NCBI RefSeq assembly: GCF_020921035.1
Contig: NC_063151.1
Location: forward strand, 8,618,001-8,682,000
Direction: 5' to 3'
DNA length: 64,000 nt
DNA from: Rhodamnia argentea
Taxonomy: Eukaryota; Streptophyta; Magnoliopsida; Myrtales; Myrtaceae
Shown here: positions 33,183 through 45,614 of the stretch, one piece after another
How positions within the stretch are numbered: position 1 is the stretch's first letter
Layout: each line of letters starts with the position of its first letter
Notes under the pieces: generated by a model
Told to the model about the DNA's origin: nothing
What the model saw: only the letters and a program-made list of their open reading frames with translations
Database searches by the model: none
Translations under genes and position numbers: made by a program

Positions 33183-35622
33183 CTAATCTGCAGTCACGTC
33201 TTCCTTAGGCTCTGAGGTCCTCCCTTCGAGCTTGTAAAACTCCAGCATTTCTTCTTCCAAAGGGTGCGTGCTTCCTACAATGACAAGGCAATGAAGAGGT
33301 GCTCCAAAATCAACCGTGCGCAATTGCCTCATGGATCCTGCTACTATCATCTGATCTTCACTTCCCAACCGCGCAAGCCCCACGCAATTGGTATCCTCGT
33401 TATAAACTGTGACAGAACACATTATGTGACCAAGGATAAGATTGAAAGAACCAAACTCCAACACAACTCAGAGAAAGAAACTGTCTCCCCTGAGTAACCA
33501 ACGGATTTTTCAAGCTGCAATATGACTGGAACCATGCAGCTTAAACAACGTCATCCATTGTATATCAACTCCGTTTGTTTCGTGGTATCTGGAAAACATT
33601 TTCCTAAAAATGACTGCTTATATTGCTCTAAGTAATTAATCAATGGAAAATGTTTACATTACCGACAACAATTCATGTCTAAACATTTTCATAAATGATA
33701 TAAAAGATTTTTCGTTCACCCATTTTTGTAAGCAGTACAAGCAAATTATTTGTAGGAAAATGCTTTCCAAATCATTTATTTTCCACGAAACAGACGGAGC
33801 CTAAAGAATACCATATTTTAGCCCAATAGTCTAACATTTAGCATAATTTTAATCCACCAACGGTTGCTAAAGGCTGTACAGGTGTAAATTCTCCTTTTTT
33901 GGGGTCTGATACAAGCGGGGTTTTATTTAATTTAACGGAAAGGTCACAATTCAGTTTACACCCAATTTAGTAAGTACTTTCTGCAAGAATATCAGACAAT
34001 GTGATTGCTAGATAAGTATAATGTAAATGAGAAGAGTAGCAATCAATGAAAGGTACTGGATTACTCCAATTAACGCATTTTTGTGAAACAGAAGATGATT
34101 GGCAATTGACTGACTCAGTAAGTGAATCTAGTCCAATTATACATGCCGAGAATTAGTTGCAACAACTTTTTGACATTAACTGACCAGACTAGAAGAGGAG
34201 AATAGGCTTACATGCAGAAAATGTATATACACTTGGAGGAAGATAAGAACATCAGACTTACCACCTTGCCCTTGCCCAGTTTCAACCTCCAAGAGTTGTT
34301 CAATTGCTGTATTTATCGTCATATATCTTGGTGGCTCATATACCTTTCTTCCTCTAGCAGAAAAAGAAGTGCCGCACAATCCATCTTTAGGACAGTGTAT
34401 TTACACTATAACGATAACAATGTAACAATGTGCTAAATCAGTTCGCCCACTACCTGCACAAAGATTCCAGAGATGGCTCCTTCACACGTATGTCTGTGCC
34501 AAAAAGAAACTAGACATCACTGAGTGTATCAATCAGTGAAAACTGAATTAAAGCTCCAAAAGATAAAAAGCAATGAATTGTTACTATGGCATTTGAACAA
34601 AACAGAATTGGAGAGGTCAAAGACAAACGGTCTTTGACCAGTAAAATAATGGCCTCACCTAAAAGGCAGAGTGTATGCAAACCAAGCATACGATTCTTTT
34701 GAATCTTTTCGTAAAAGCTATCAGGTCTCCATGTTTCAGTAAAGAATGGTATGGAAACTGTTTCCCCATAGTGATAAAGTTGCAGACCACATACTCCCAC
34801 AGCATTCATCACCGAAGCATTGTGAACAACCTTAACATCTATCCCCAACCGCTTTGCTCGAACAACAAGATCAGTGTGTGTCGTAGCTCTGTAGTTCAAG
34901 TAATACACATAATAAGACGAGAATATCGTGCCATTGATTGCTCTGTAAATACAATTAGACCTTGTCTTTCAATTAGGTTAGCGACACAACGCCACACTCA
35001 AAATCAAAACTAGAGCAAGCAATCTCTCACAGCAAAGGGAACATCAATTTATAGTGCGCTTAAAACTCGACTGAAGCAGCAACATTTAACACTTCACCAT
35101 TGTCATCTACAATTCGGGATGAAAACAAGCTAAGGTAACATCACCACACAAATAACCAAGCCAGCTGTACTCTACAGAAATTGAACAAGATAACAAAATT
35201 TGAATTTTCGAAGAAGGGCAGAGGCGAAAAATCGAAACAGCCGGAACCCAGAAAGTCCATACCCGAAAGGGTCGCCGACGACGAGAAAAGCCACATCGCT
35301 GGAACGAGCTTCCGCCAACATTCCGTCAGCCTTTTCCTCCACCATCTCTCTGTCCGCAACAGTGACTGGTTTCCCGTAGAGCTTCTCCTGAACATAGGCA
35401 CGCCCGCCGGACTCGGTCGTCACCGGGAACAAAGCAACTGAATCCGGAGTCGAAAGAGGAGGTGTTTAGCAGTTACCAGGTTGGAGAGACCGTGGGAGGA
35501 GAGACCGAAGGAGAGGAGGGAAGTGTAGGCCTCCATGTAGACCTTGTCGCATCTTCTGATTGCTTCGAGGCCTTTGACGGTGATGTCCTTCTCGTCGCCC
35601 AGTCCCAGGCCTACGATGTACA

Positions 35623-35626
<4 letters not shown>
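33183..35626 (-). CDS. DPH5: Diphthine methyl ester synthase
   Basis: DPH5 is the S-adenosylmethionine-dependent methyltransferase of diphthamide synthesis. It methylates the modified histidine of elongation factor eEF2 in the cytosol. Six minus-strand exons, 35477-35626, 35263-35387, 34659-34888, 34454-34493, 34262-34353 and 33183-33406, join in frame to 286 residues, the normal length. The start [16 protein letters not shown] is the conserved SAM-binding N-terminus. [40 protein letters not shown] and [12 protein letters not shown] are family blocks, present in order. Intron 5 contains a MITE (33569-33799). A telo-box and a CT repeat lie directly upstream of the start. The next gene upstream, TRM6, is on the same strand about 1.8 kb away. 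Confidence 0.94.
33569..33799. mobile_element. CTCCGTTTGTTTC-type MITE inside DPH5 intron 5
   Basis: The 231-base element has near-perfect terminal inverted repeats: CTCCGTTTGTTTCGTGG (33569-33585) and CCACGAAACAGACGGAG (33783-33799), 16 of 17 complementary. The core contains CATGTCTAAACATTTTCAT, shared with the copies at 20900 and 60307. It is the best-preserved copy of this family here and probably the youngest. Non-coding. Confidence 0.7.

Positions 35627-35660
<34 letters not shown>
35627..35660. repeat. (CT)n microsatellite at the DPH5 start
   Basis: A run of about 15 CT units (GA on the coding strand) lies directly upstream of the DPH5 ATG, in the 5' leader. Such CT/GA tracts are common in plant 5' leaders and promoters. 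Confidence 0.6.
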
Positions 35661-35677
35661 TCTCCGTGCGTGCCGCT

Positions 35678-35691
35678 AAAACCCTAAACCC
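35678..35691 (-). promoter_or_regulatory. Telo-box upstream of DPH5
   Basis: The sequence AAACCCTAAACCC lies about 55 bases upstream of the DPH5 ATG. It contains the plant telo-box typical of translation-related genes. A G-box core CACGTG lies further upstream at 35714-35719. Their function here is inferred from position only. Confidence 0.5.
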
Positions 35692-35719
35692 GGGGAAGAA
35701 GAAGCAGAGGCAGCACGTG

Positions 35720-37390
35720 GTCTTGATACAGTTTGTCTTGCAAGATGTCGATATTTAAGCATTTCAAGTTTCTTCATGTTTTTTGTATTTAATTATTAAA
35801 GTGTTGGCTTTTTTATCTTGTGTATATTTATTTAGAGCAGTTATCATAATTCAGCTTTTTATGTATTTTGTTTGTTTAACTTGGCTCTGTGTACATAAAA
35901 TAATTTTTGCCTGAACAATTTTCGAGAAATCTAATTATTTTTTTACGTTGTTGAGCAAATTTATGGGTTAATTGTCAAGTAGAATCTAGAGATTAACATG
36001 GAAAATTGTGAAAAACAATCTTATCTTCATAACTTTTTACTTTTGTTGTGCATGTCACCATCAAGCCCTTTCTTATCATGATATTTCTTCGAAAATATTT
36101 TGTGTCAATCCAAAATGATGAGATTTCGCTTGTATTTTTGAAAAAAAAAATCATTTTTTATTTTATACGTGTTGTGATTTAATTACATTTCATCTTTTAA
36201 AGCCTCAAGGTGGAGAATAGAAGTATGATTTTATTTTAGAAATTCTTTATAGTTTTTTTTTCCCTTTTTGTTTCTTCAGTCATTACTTTCTATGTAAATG
36301 TGCATAAAAGAAAAGTGATAAGAAAGAATGTGATGGTTGCCCTATACAACAACAGTGAAAGTTTATAAACAAGTCGTTTTGTTAAAAAGGTTTCTTGAAA
36401 AAAAAATCGACAACACTAAGTAAAATTGAACAATAAATTCAAAACATAGTACCTTAATATACATAGGATGCCACAAGAAAAAAAAAACAAAACATGTGAA
36501 ATCTTAATTATATATAAAATTAGAGAAACTGCAAAAGAAGGAAAATGAATAAGTTCGGGACACCACTTTAAATGAAAATTAAATTAATTGTTCTCAATTT
36601 TATCTTTTTGGTAAAATCTGGGCGGATTTAGCCATACAAGGGATGAAAATAGCACCCGCCTTTGTTTAATTGTCAATCGACTCATGTCAATCAGATTAAA
36701 CTTACATTCTCTATCTGGTCAAAGTAAAATCGTTCATATTGCAAATATTGAATTCGCATTTCCCCAAAGAATCTCCTGAAGGCATTAGCTATAAAGATTT
36801 TTTTTCTCTTGTTCTTTTGTCTTAAGTTTTTGCGGGTAAAGGGCCTTTTTTTGCGTACGAGGTTAGAATGAATGAATATTGTGAAAATTCAGCAATTAGT
36901 GGTAAGAGGTCTAGCCAGACACCACCTGTATTTGTAATGACCGTCATTTTCTCTTCACTAATTTGAAATGAATATGAAAGCATAGAATATTTGTGGCAGT
37001 CACATTGTATCCCAAACAAGTTTTCGGACATCGGACTAAAGTTCATCTCCTCGAAGATTCAGCAACAAGATAAATTTATCCATACAAGAATTCTAAGAAA
37101 TTACTTGATCTAAAAAGGGCAAGAAATGCAGCAATGGCTTTTGCTGTCGTGTCATATTTGGACTGCAAATTATCAGGTTGCACTAAAAGATGAAGAAGTC
37201 AGATTTGAGCAATCCCAAAATTTGCTTCCCAGAAAATAACATTATATTAACCAGATTCGATGATCCAAACACAACACAAAAGAATGGCAAAACTATGTCA
37301 TACAGTTTTAACGGTCACAGGCTGACACCTCTTATGAACTCGAGTTGACAAAGAATATGGAAGCACACAAGGATGTAACGCGACCACTTT
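35720..37390. other. Spacer between DPH5 and TRM6
   Basis: This is AT-rich DNA without a recognisable gene. The DPH5-proximal part is its promoter and the TRM6-proximal 200-300 bases are its likely 3' untranslated region. Open frames here are short and show no family features. No inverted-repeat element was found. Confidence 0.4.
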
Positions 37391-40300
37391 TTACGCGCTT
37401 TCTGGATTACAAATCTTAACCCCACTTAAGATGTACCCGCCAAAAGCACTCATCTGCATGCATGGATGAGTTCTTGATGGAAGAACCTGCATATCACGAA
37501 GAAACAAACGGAAATGGAAAGGGGAAGTCAGAATCATATCAGAAGTCAGGTTGGGCATTCAAAGGAGCATCCTGTACCCTAAGGAAGAAAATAATTTTAA
37601 GGAGCAGAATCTCTGCAGACGAGCTGCCACATCTAGTGAAGACAAAATCAGTTCGTTTGAGATTTGGAGGAACCTGATATTCGCGCAGCCAAGGTTCTGA
37701 TATTTGCAAACCGACTGCCATCTTTTCACTCTGCAAGCGGTGCATGCAAGTTGCCAGAGGCTGCACTTGGGACAAATGAAGCAAGAAGTTACTCAAAATT
37801 ATCACACCCAGAATGTATCGATTCACCAGAAAGAGGCGGAAAGAAGTTTTATGTGCAAAAATAATAGATCTTATCGACAATGGATGCCGTTGATACGCAT
37901 CTACGTAGCTTTGCATAACAGTTTCTACTCGAATATGCTTAACTAAAACTGCATATAAATGCATTAACCACAATACTCGCCCATTATAAAGAAAGCAAAC
38001 TAAACAATACGATGAAATGCAAGCCCCCCCACCATTAGAATGATACCAACAAAGGATTAAAAATTTCAGTAGAAAAAAGTCGAGCAAAAAATTAACACAA
38101 TTATTAGAAAGAAAAATTGGAAACACAAACCTGGAGATATTGGTGATAAATTGCAAAGGGAGCTGAATGTGATAGATGGGGCATGAGATCTTTCACTGTG
38201 TTCCAAGTATCCAGTTCAGGAGCTGCAACAATCAGACTGCAGATTGGATTTAGATTCTAGAATACTAAATTCCCACCATCATTTGTCTTTGATGAGTATA
38301 TAGCAAGAGCTGAACTACCTAGAAAATCCATTTGCTTTCCACAAGTCAATCGTTTCTTGGGATGCTTTATCTCCAGCTTTTGGGATTTTGCATTTACTAA
38401 CTTCATTTTCAGATGGCAGAGCAATTTCTTCCATACCAGATGGTTCTGTAAGTGTCTCATGAGAACACATTTGCTCCTGAGAAGATGGAATCCTGATCAT
38501 TAGGCGACTGACGACAGAGCGAAATTTCGTAAGGAAGACAGATACCTACATTTGATGAATTTGCGGTGGCGGAGACATCATGACCCATTTGCTCAGACGG
38601 ATCATTTTGAATGGAGACATCATGACCCATTTGCTCAGATGGATCATTTTGAACAGAACATAAATCACTGAGAGACGTCCTCACAATTCTAAAAAAAAAA
38701 AAATGAACTAATAAGCAGTGAGTGCGGAGAAACAGTATGAGGCAGAATATACAATAGGGATTATCTAATGACTGGTATTCATATATTTCAGGAGTGAAGA
38801 AGAGAGCTGTTTAGTTTCATCGATTATGCTATATGAGAAGATTCTGCAAAACATGTCCCAATTAAGAAAAGTAATACAGCTTTATTGAATAGTACAAAAC
38901 TGCTGTCGCTAAAAAATGGTCCAAGTCAAGATGTAGTGAATAAGGCCCATCATACACTTGTTAAAGTAGATGATTTCAGTGATAAGAGGTCCTTGACATA
39001 TTACAGAAAACAGTGGGTTAGTATCACACCAAAGAACAATAACACCTCTACAAGTGAGCAGCTTTTGCTAACAATGCCTTCCTCCCAACCCCCTCAGGAA
39101 AAAAAGAAGATAAAATAGACAATTTAAGCAACCTATCACAGCCCCAAAAAAAGTTCTTAAGCCTCCAAGTATAGACTGTGCCGCAGGGTGCAGACAGATA
39201 AAGGGTCAACCATTAAGTGCAATCATGAGAAAATCCTTCTTCAAAGATGAACATAGCGGAATCTGGTAACACACATCAAACCAAGTTATCATACCAATGG
39301 GACCTTCCTTGTATTCACTGAATTTTTGGAAATTGTCTTGTTCAATCACTGTCAATAAAATTTAGAAAACTTTGAAGAGATCGTCTTATCATTTCATTGT
39401 GAGTGATAACATCTTTCCTTCCTACTACTTGACTGATTGAAAGACATAACACGTCAACATTGAATTCACAAAAATAAAATTTAGGTGTTGCCACAGCGAT
39501 GAAATAATTCTTTACATTTTCCAAACTCCTCCAATATATAAAAGTTGCAATGAAAGCACCTGTAGTGCATAAGCTTCAAATGCATACCTTTTACAAATTT
39601 CATCACCGAAATTGAACATCCTCACTATGTCCATGGGATACGGGCTACTTTCAAGATACATATTGCACACATAACCTGAACCTGTTGAAAACATGATACT
39701 GGTAAAAAATCAAGATTTTTGCATGCAATGATCTTTGCTTAAGTGACTGAAACAGTCGTAAATTTACAAGTAAATAGCATAGTGCCTTCTCTTCATTCGG
39801 GCAGTAGATGATCCATCTTGGTGAGTGTTCAAACAAATTATCGACGTTGAAATTTTTCATCAGAAATGAGAAGTAACTGACAACAAAGTACATACTAAGT
39901 GTTAGTCTAAAGTGACTTTTGACTATTCAAATCTTGCGGCTCCCTCAAATTGACCTTTCTTTTTCCATCTTAAGCACATGAAACTTTCACTATATAAAAT
40001 ATTGAAGTGCAGATTCACATAAATAAATTTAAATAATAACTTAAAACTTCAGCAGGAAAGTAAAAAAAGTGTTTTCTGCTTTTCACAAATCCAAACAAGC
40101 AAACTATTCTTTTTCCCTTTCATAAGTCCAAACAGAACAAACTATTCTTTTGCTGTTGAATAGCAGATGAACAAAGCATTGTCTCTAGTTACTTTAACAG
40201 CAACACGCAACAATCAATGGTTTAGATCAAATGGACGAACCACCCATGCGCTCTGCTACAGCACCAGTGAGAAGACCGCCAACCATATCCACCACAAGAA

Positions 40301-43255
40301 TGTCAGAATTTGCAGCAACATTAGCCATGGAAAGCAGCAGAGACAATGTATCCACTCGCATGAACCTAAAGGCAGGAAGAAATCATCAAAGTTGTCATTC
40401 TCAGCAGTGATTACATGGGCGTTGCTCAAATTTATTCTTAGCGGTTAACTGTCCATAAATTCAAAGGGACTAAGCTAAAATCAAGCTACGTGCCGTTGTG
40501 TCTGCAGTACAAATAATTTTACAGAAAAATCCAATCTGATTATTTGCCCTCATAGCTTTTTTTAACATCCTAAAGCTATTCTGGTCTTGAACATTCCTCT
40601 AGACCTGGAATTGAAAATGCCTACATATGAGCGGGAAGCTTCCCATTTATACTTCCTAACAAAGGTACTTGTATTGACCAATCCATAGCTTACTGTGCAC
40701 AAGTGCACAGATTTGCCCTGCATACCTAGACAAACCTCACAGTACCCAATGAAATGACAATCAACATAAGCCTGCAGTGGTGAAAGATTGCTGCTATTAC
40801 CCTATTCTGGCTGGATACTTTGTGAAGTATGTCTCGCATATACTGAAAGGGATGAAGAGAAACACAAATCAGTGCGAAGTCAAATGAAGGAAACAAGTAA
40901 TTTATATGCAAGGGATAAAAAGAGTGGAGAAAATCTTTCCAATATACAAACACATAGATGCCTGCTAACTGTCTTTTTTGAAATACATCTAACACACAAT
41001 AAAGTGATCTGATCATGATATGATGAATGAATTCCCAGAGGGCACCTAATTCTGGAAAAGTCTTATAAATACCTACTTCTATTATATGGGGAACCATGAA
41101 CTTGTGTATGCAGCCTATGGTTCCTTCTTTTCTATCACTGCACCAGCTCTATCCTATCAAGCACAATAGTTGAATATTTCATAGCGTTACAGCCGGTTCA
41201 TCTAGAATGCTCCTAAAAGTAGCACCAAGCATCTAATTGGTTTGAGGCTTGAAATACAAAGCTTTTATGAACAGAAAAAAAAAAAAAAAAAAATCAAAGC
41301 TTCCCCTCCTAACCTAGAAACTGAATAAACCAACATTTTAGCTACACACAGATGCCTTAAAGCAACTTCCGAATTTTTGACAAATCTGTAAGACGAGAAG
41401 AAAGAGAAAATGACAACTGCTGCCAACTCAGACGAATAAAGTGCGAAAGAAGATAAACAAGATCGCCAAGCAACAAGTTTAATAAGTAACCTTCGTGCCA
41501 CAGGTCGCCTTAACAGTACTCTGGGAGCATATTTCTTTTGCTTCTTCAATCTGTATTTTTCCTGAAGACAGAATGCAAATCAGCTTACCATTCAAGTTTG
41601 ACACCTGACATTTTGCATGCCGTGAGGAGAAAAGCGCTTCAAGAGTAAGAAATAACCTGTGAAAACGCTGTCTTCTTCTCAAATGTAGCACTATTTGCAA
41701 TTAGAGCTTCAATAATTTCATCACCAGTCGCACCCTGTCTGCATCAGACTGATAAGCTTTGGCAACATTTACATGACTATCGTATCAGAGAGACTGCTAT
41801 ATTTTTCTGTGGAAAATTCTCATCTGTCAAATCATCTTACTACTTAATGAAAGACCACCATATATTAGAGTCTTTCACCTTGCAGTGGTGTGCTCCACAG
41901 GGATGATGGGTATTTAAGCAGAAACACATTACAGAGATAAATAAAGAAAACTGATAATGGGCACACTGGCCGCATGTATATAATATACAAGACTTAGTGC
42001 CCATCCTCTGCAACTTCTCATGTACTAAAAGGTTTCCAGCTTTATTACATGTACAAGTCATTAACAGAGGCGAGCAGATTAATGATATACTGAGATTTTT
42101 CTCAGACATGTTGATTGTGCATCTATGGAAAAGTTTGCCAAATATTAGCTCCAGCTAACAAAAGTAGCTTGATGTCTAACCTCCGTAGTTCCTCTATATC
42201 TTCACCAGAAAGACTCTGAGCTTTATTGTTGTCGACAAGTTCCCTATTATCCCTGTGCTCCTCTACTGGCTGATAATCACCATTGTCTTCAATGTTACTG
42301 ACTAGACAAGTAACAAAGACGTCTTAACAAGATGGACCAAATTGACAGCTCAGTGAGTAATGTGCCAGCAATGATATCCCCAGTATTAATCGACACTCAA
42401 AGTTAAAGCATGCAACAAGCAGATAACAAGTACTTCTTTGTGTGCTGTTCAATCTAAATTGATGCCGCTATTAGCCTCATAATTGCACTCTAAAGTGAAA
42501 ACATTATAACAACATGAATGAAGAATCTCGTTCTGCTCGTCCTCCCTCCACAGTTGATGCATTTTCCTTTTGTTTTGGCTTTGTGGCCTCAATTTTAGTA
42601 TGACATGCTGATGGAATGTATTGATCCAATGGTATAATACTAGAGGCCCCCTTACATTGCCAGAATACTGGAAAATATAGCATGAATTACCGAGCTGGAC
42701 TGGAAACTCATATCACAATTCAGAAAATAATTCTCAATAACACCTGAACATTAACACTTCCAATCTCCAATACTACCTAACACACGTGAACATGCCTCGA
42801 CCCTCACGTGACTTCCATTACAAAGACTTCATTGCACGTGCAACATGACAAAAGGAAGATGGGAAGTAGGAAAAACCTTCAGCTGATCGAAGAAGGCGAG
42901 ATAATTTCGACCCTTCAGCTCCATATTCGACCTGGAACAAAGAACCGAACGGACAACCGATGAGCGGCCGTAAAGAATAGTTCTTTTTCCCGATCTTCAA
43001 AGTCCTGCAAATCCAAAAGACCGTACATCAACAAACACCATTGACCATCGACCCAACTCCAAGCATTCACATCAGAAAAAAAAAAACAAAAAAACAAAAG
43101 AAGAAGTCGTTAAATTTCTGAAACACTGACGAGTTTTCGGTGAGTCGAGAGAAGACCAATCTGTCGCCGTCGTTGATGTCCAGCAAGACGCTGCAGCCTT
43201 CCCAGGTGACTCTACGGCTTTGAACCGAATCGACATTGGACTGATTTCCGGACAT
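37391..43255 (-). CDS. TRM6: tRNA m1A58 methyltransferase non-catalytic subunit
   Basis: TRM6 (Gcd10 family) pairs with catalytic TRM61 to form N1-methyladenosine at position 58 of tRNAs, needed for initiator tRNA stability. Thirteen minus-strand exons are read: 43131-43255, 42877-43004, 42181-42301, 41657-41738, 41491-41561, 40801-40842, 40241-40365, 39588-39681, 38550-38688, 38319-38476, 38131-38236, 37674-37760 and 37391-37486. They join in frame to 457 residues, close to Arabidopsis At2g45730. Landmarks in order are WEGCSVLLDINDGDRL, LIGCPFGSLFQVE, KKQKKYAPRVLLRRP, ICETYFTKYPARIGFMRVD, VVDMVGGLLTGAVAER, VRMFNFGDEICKR and SAFGGYILSGVKICNPESA. Exon 9 contains a recent in-frame 42-base tandem duplication. 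The first ATG of the open frame is 30 bases upstream (43285), but MSGNQ aligns with the family start. Confidence 0.92.
38571..38654. repeat. 42-base tandem duplication in TRM6 exon 9
   Basis: Two adjacent units, 38571-38612 and 38613-38654, are identical at 40 of 42 positions. In the protein they give NDPSEQMGHDVS twice in succession. The length is a multiple of three, so the frame is kept. The region lies in a variable acidic linker of the protein. Confidence 0.85.
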
Positions 43256-43667
43256 TTTTGGACGACTGTTGAGCCAAAACTCCACGGGAAGTAGGAGGAA
43301 TTTGGGGTCGAAGCTCGAAAGAGGAAAGCTTTTTGCAGTTTGCGGTGTCTGGACGAAGAGGGTCCGACAGCACTAAACCTCGTATTCGCTCAAGGGGGTT
43401 TAAGGGGTTCGATGGGCCTCCGAAGTTCGTGAGATCTTTGATGGAGAAGAGAAACACCAGTTCAAGCTCGGCAGTGCCTTCGACCAAAAGAAAGGAAAAA
43501 AGAAAAGCTCGGGAGTGCCGAGTTTGGGCCGTACGACCATGGAAAAACCGGTTTTTGTGCGTTTCTTAGGCCCAAAGTGAAATGAGCCCTGGCCCCTCGA
43601 ATCTGGACCGAACTCGACGGATGACTCTGCCAGTTCGACCGGTTGAACCGGGAATTGAGCAAGCTAA
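43256..43667 (-). promoter_or_regulatory. TRM6 upstream region with three site II motifs
   Basis: TGGGCC occurs at 43413-43418 and 43525-43530, and GGCCCA at 43569-43574, all within 320 bases of the TRM6 start. TGGGCY site II elements are known from promoters of plant ribosomal-protein and other growth-linked genes. No TATA box is obvious, which is usual for such promoters. Confidence 0.45.
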
Positions 43668-44208
43668 GGGCCTGTATGGTAACACTTCTATTTCTTAATT
43701 TCTCTGCCGTAAGTCAATCCGACAGAGAAATCCGTTTGGTAAAAACACTGCTCGAAGTAGAAATTCGTTTGGTAAACAAATTGATTTTTGGTAAGATTTT
43801 TCACTTTCACTTCTAATAGGATTTTTCACTTCTAATAGGATTTTTTGTCAATTTTGAGAAGTAAAAAATTTTAACTTTTCGGCTCCATAATCATTTCTTG
43901 GACCACACTCGCCTCCGCCGACCACCGCCCGCCCACCGCCGCCATGGCCGCCCGCTCGTGTCGCCGCTCGCCGCCCGTCCTCCGCGCTCGCCATCGCCAC
44001 CATCCGCCTTCCACCGACCACGCCCTAGACGATCGCACTGCCGCCGCCCACCAACCACCGTCGAAGATTTTATTAATAATGTTTCAAAAGTAGAAAATTT
44101 CAACCGTTACCAAACAAATTTCTCTTATCATAAGTCAATTTAGAGCAAAAGTAGAAAAATTAAATTATGCTTTTGAGGAGAAGTAGAGAAGTGTTACCAT
44201 GCGCACCC
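43668..44208. mobile_element. Tourist-like MITE with TAA duplication and GC-rich core
   Basis: The ends are GGGCCTGTATGGTAACACTT (43668 onward) and, reversed from 44208, GGGTGCGCATGGTAACACTT. They agree at about 18 of 22 positions including the following CT. TAA flanks both sides (43665-43667 and 44209-44211), the expected PIF/Harbinger target duplication. The arms are AT-rich, but 43900-44060 is a very GC-rich core full of CCGCC repeats, perhaps a captured gene fragment. No transposase. Confidence 0.7.
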
Positions 44209-44211
44209 TAA

Positions 44212-45614
44212 ACCGCCTAAACTTGTTTTTGGTCGAATTGGATCGGACTTGTATTTCTCACTCCTTGGTAGTATTTTTTTTTTTCTTTTTTTGGTTGAAG
44301 TGATTGATAACTCCATAAAAACAAAGTTATTTTACCTATTTTATGCAACAAATAATGTGATATTTATGAAAAATATTTGGATTTCCTTCTATTTATTCAA
44401 ATTTTTCTTGTTATTGCGGGATAATGAGATATGAAGAAGATAAGGAAAAAAAAGATAGAGACCAAATCGTTAGAAGATTGGCTTGCTCTTAGGAACTCTT
44501 AATGTTATCTTTAAAGATTTATTTATTTTTAGGAGCCCCCACTATTATCCTAAGAGATTCATTTGTTTTTACAAGTTTTGGATGTTATCCTACTTATAGG
44601 ATAACATTGAGAGCTTGGGATATGTCTACGTTCGCATCATTCTTGGAGTTTTTCAAGTATTTTGAAGAGAAGACAAAGTGTTCAAAGAATTATTGTTCTT
44701 TGATTCAAGATGTTTGATATAATTTATTTTTTTGTTTCTTATTATATTATGTTTTAATTTTCTTTGATTAAGGCTGCGATGTAGCCTAATCATGATCATA
44801 TGAATTTCATGATGTTTATTTTCTACAAGTGATTTCGTTCATGTGAGTTATATATTATTATGCTTAATATTTTTAAATGACTGGCCACCATTTGAATGAT
44901 TTGATGTGCATGTTTGAGACCGAGAAGTGATAATATGCAATTACTCTTTATAATATATAATCATGATTAAAATGTGGATAGAAATATACCAAGTTATTTG
45001 CGTGGCTTTTCGGTGATGAGGTGATCCTTAATATTCATAGTAAATAGAAAATATTCACAGATTTTAATGCGCTTATGTTTATTTAAATTCACATAAAGAT
45101 ATATTGTATTGACAAAAGGTTTATTATACCTAGAGATAGGATAGTAAATAGCATGGTAAATTTCGCTATCACATGTTTGGTATTGTATGCGTAAAGATCC
45201 GATATTCATATCTAGTGGTTATGGTGAAATTGGATGCTTTAACATATTTATTTGATTGATTTATCGCATCTAGTTCCGAACTTTTACCTTTAAGATTATT
45301 AATTTTATTTTATACTCAATTCTATTTTTACTCGTTAGATAAATTTTAGAATTAGTCCATTTTTAGTATTTAATTAGTTTATCAATCATCAATCACTGTG
45401 GGACAAAATCTTTTTTTTATCATTATATTACTTTTTCGACATGTTCATTAACACCTACATTTTCGTTGAGAATTTTACAAACGGTAATATTTAATTCATA
45501 TCCGCCAAAAAAAAAAAAAAATGAAACTTGGCAATCGCTATTGCTTCAAAACAAGACAAGCTCCAAATAACAACATAAATCATCAAAACAAATATAGGGA
45601 TCACACACTCAAAA
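44212..45614. other. AT-rich spacer, no gene recognised
   Basis: This is strongly AT-rich DNA with many stops in all frames. Near 44490-44610 the phrases TTATCTTTAAAGATTTATTT and TTATCCTAAGAGATTCATTT repeat a motif, suggesting a decayed element. Nothing else was recognised. Confidence 0.35.

Noticed and set aside
37391-43255. Alternative TRM6 start at 43285 and alternative exon 9/10 junctions
   Set aside because: The family aligns from 43255. For exons 9 and 10 only the donor at 38549 with the acceptor ending at 38477 keeps the frame; the stronger-looking GTATCT donor leads to a stop or a frame clash.
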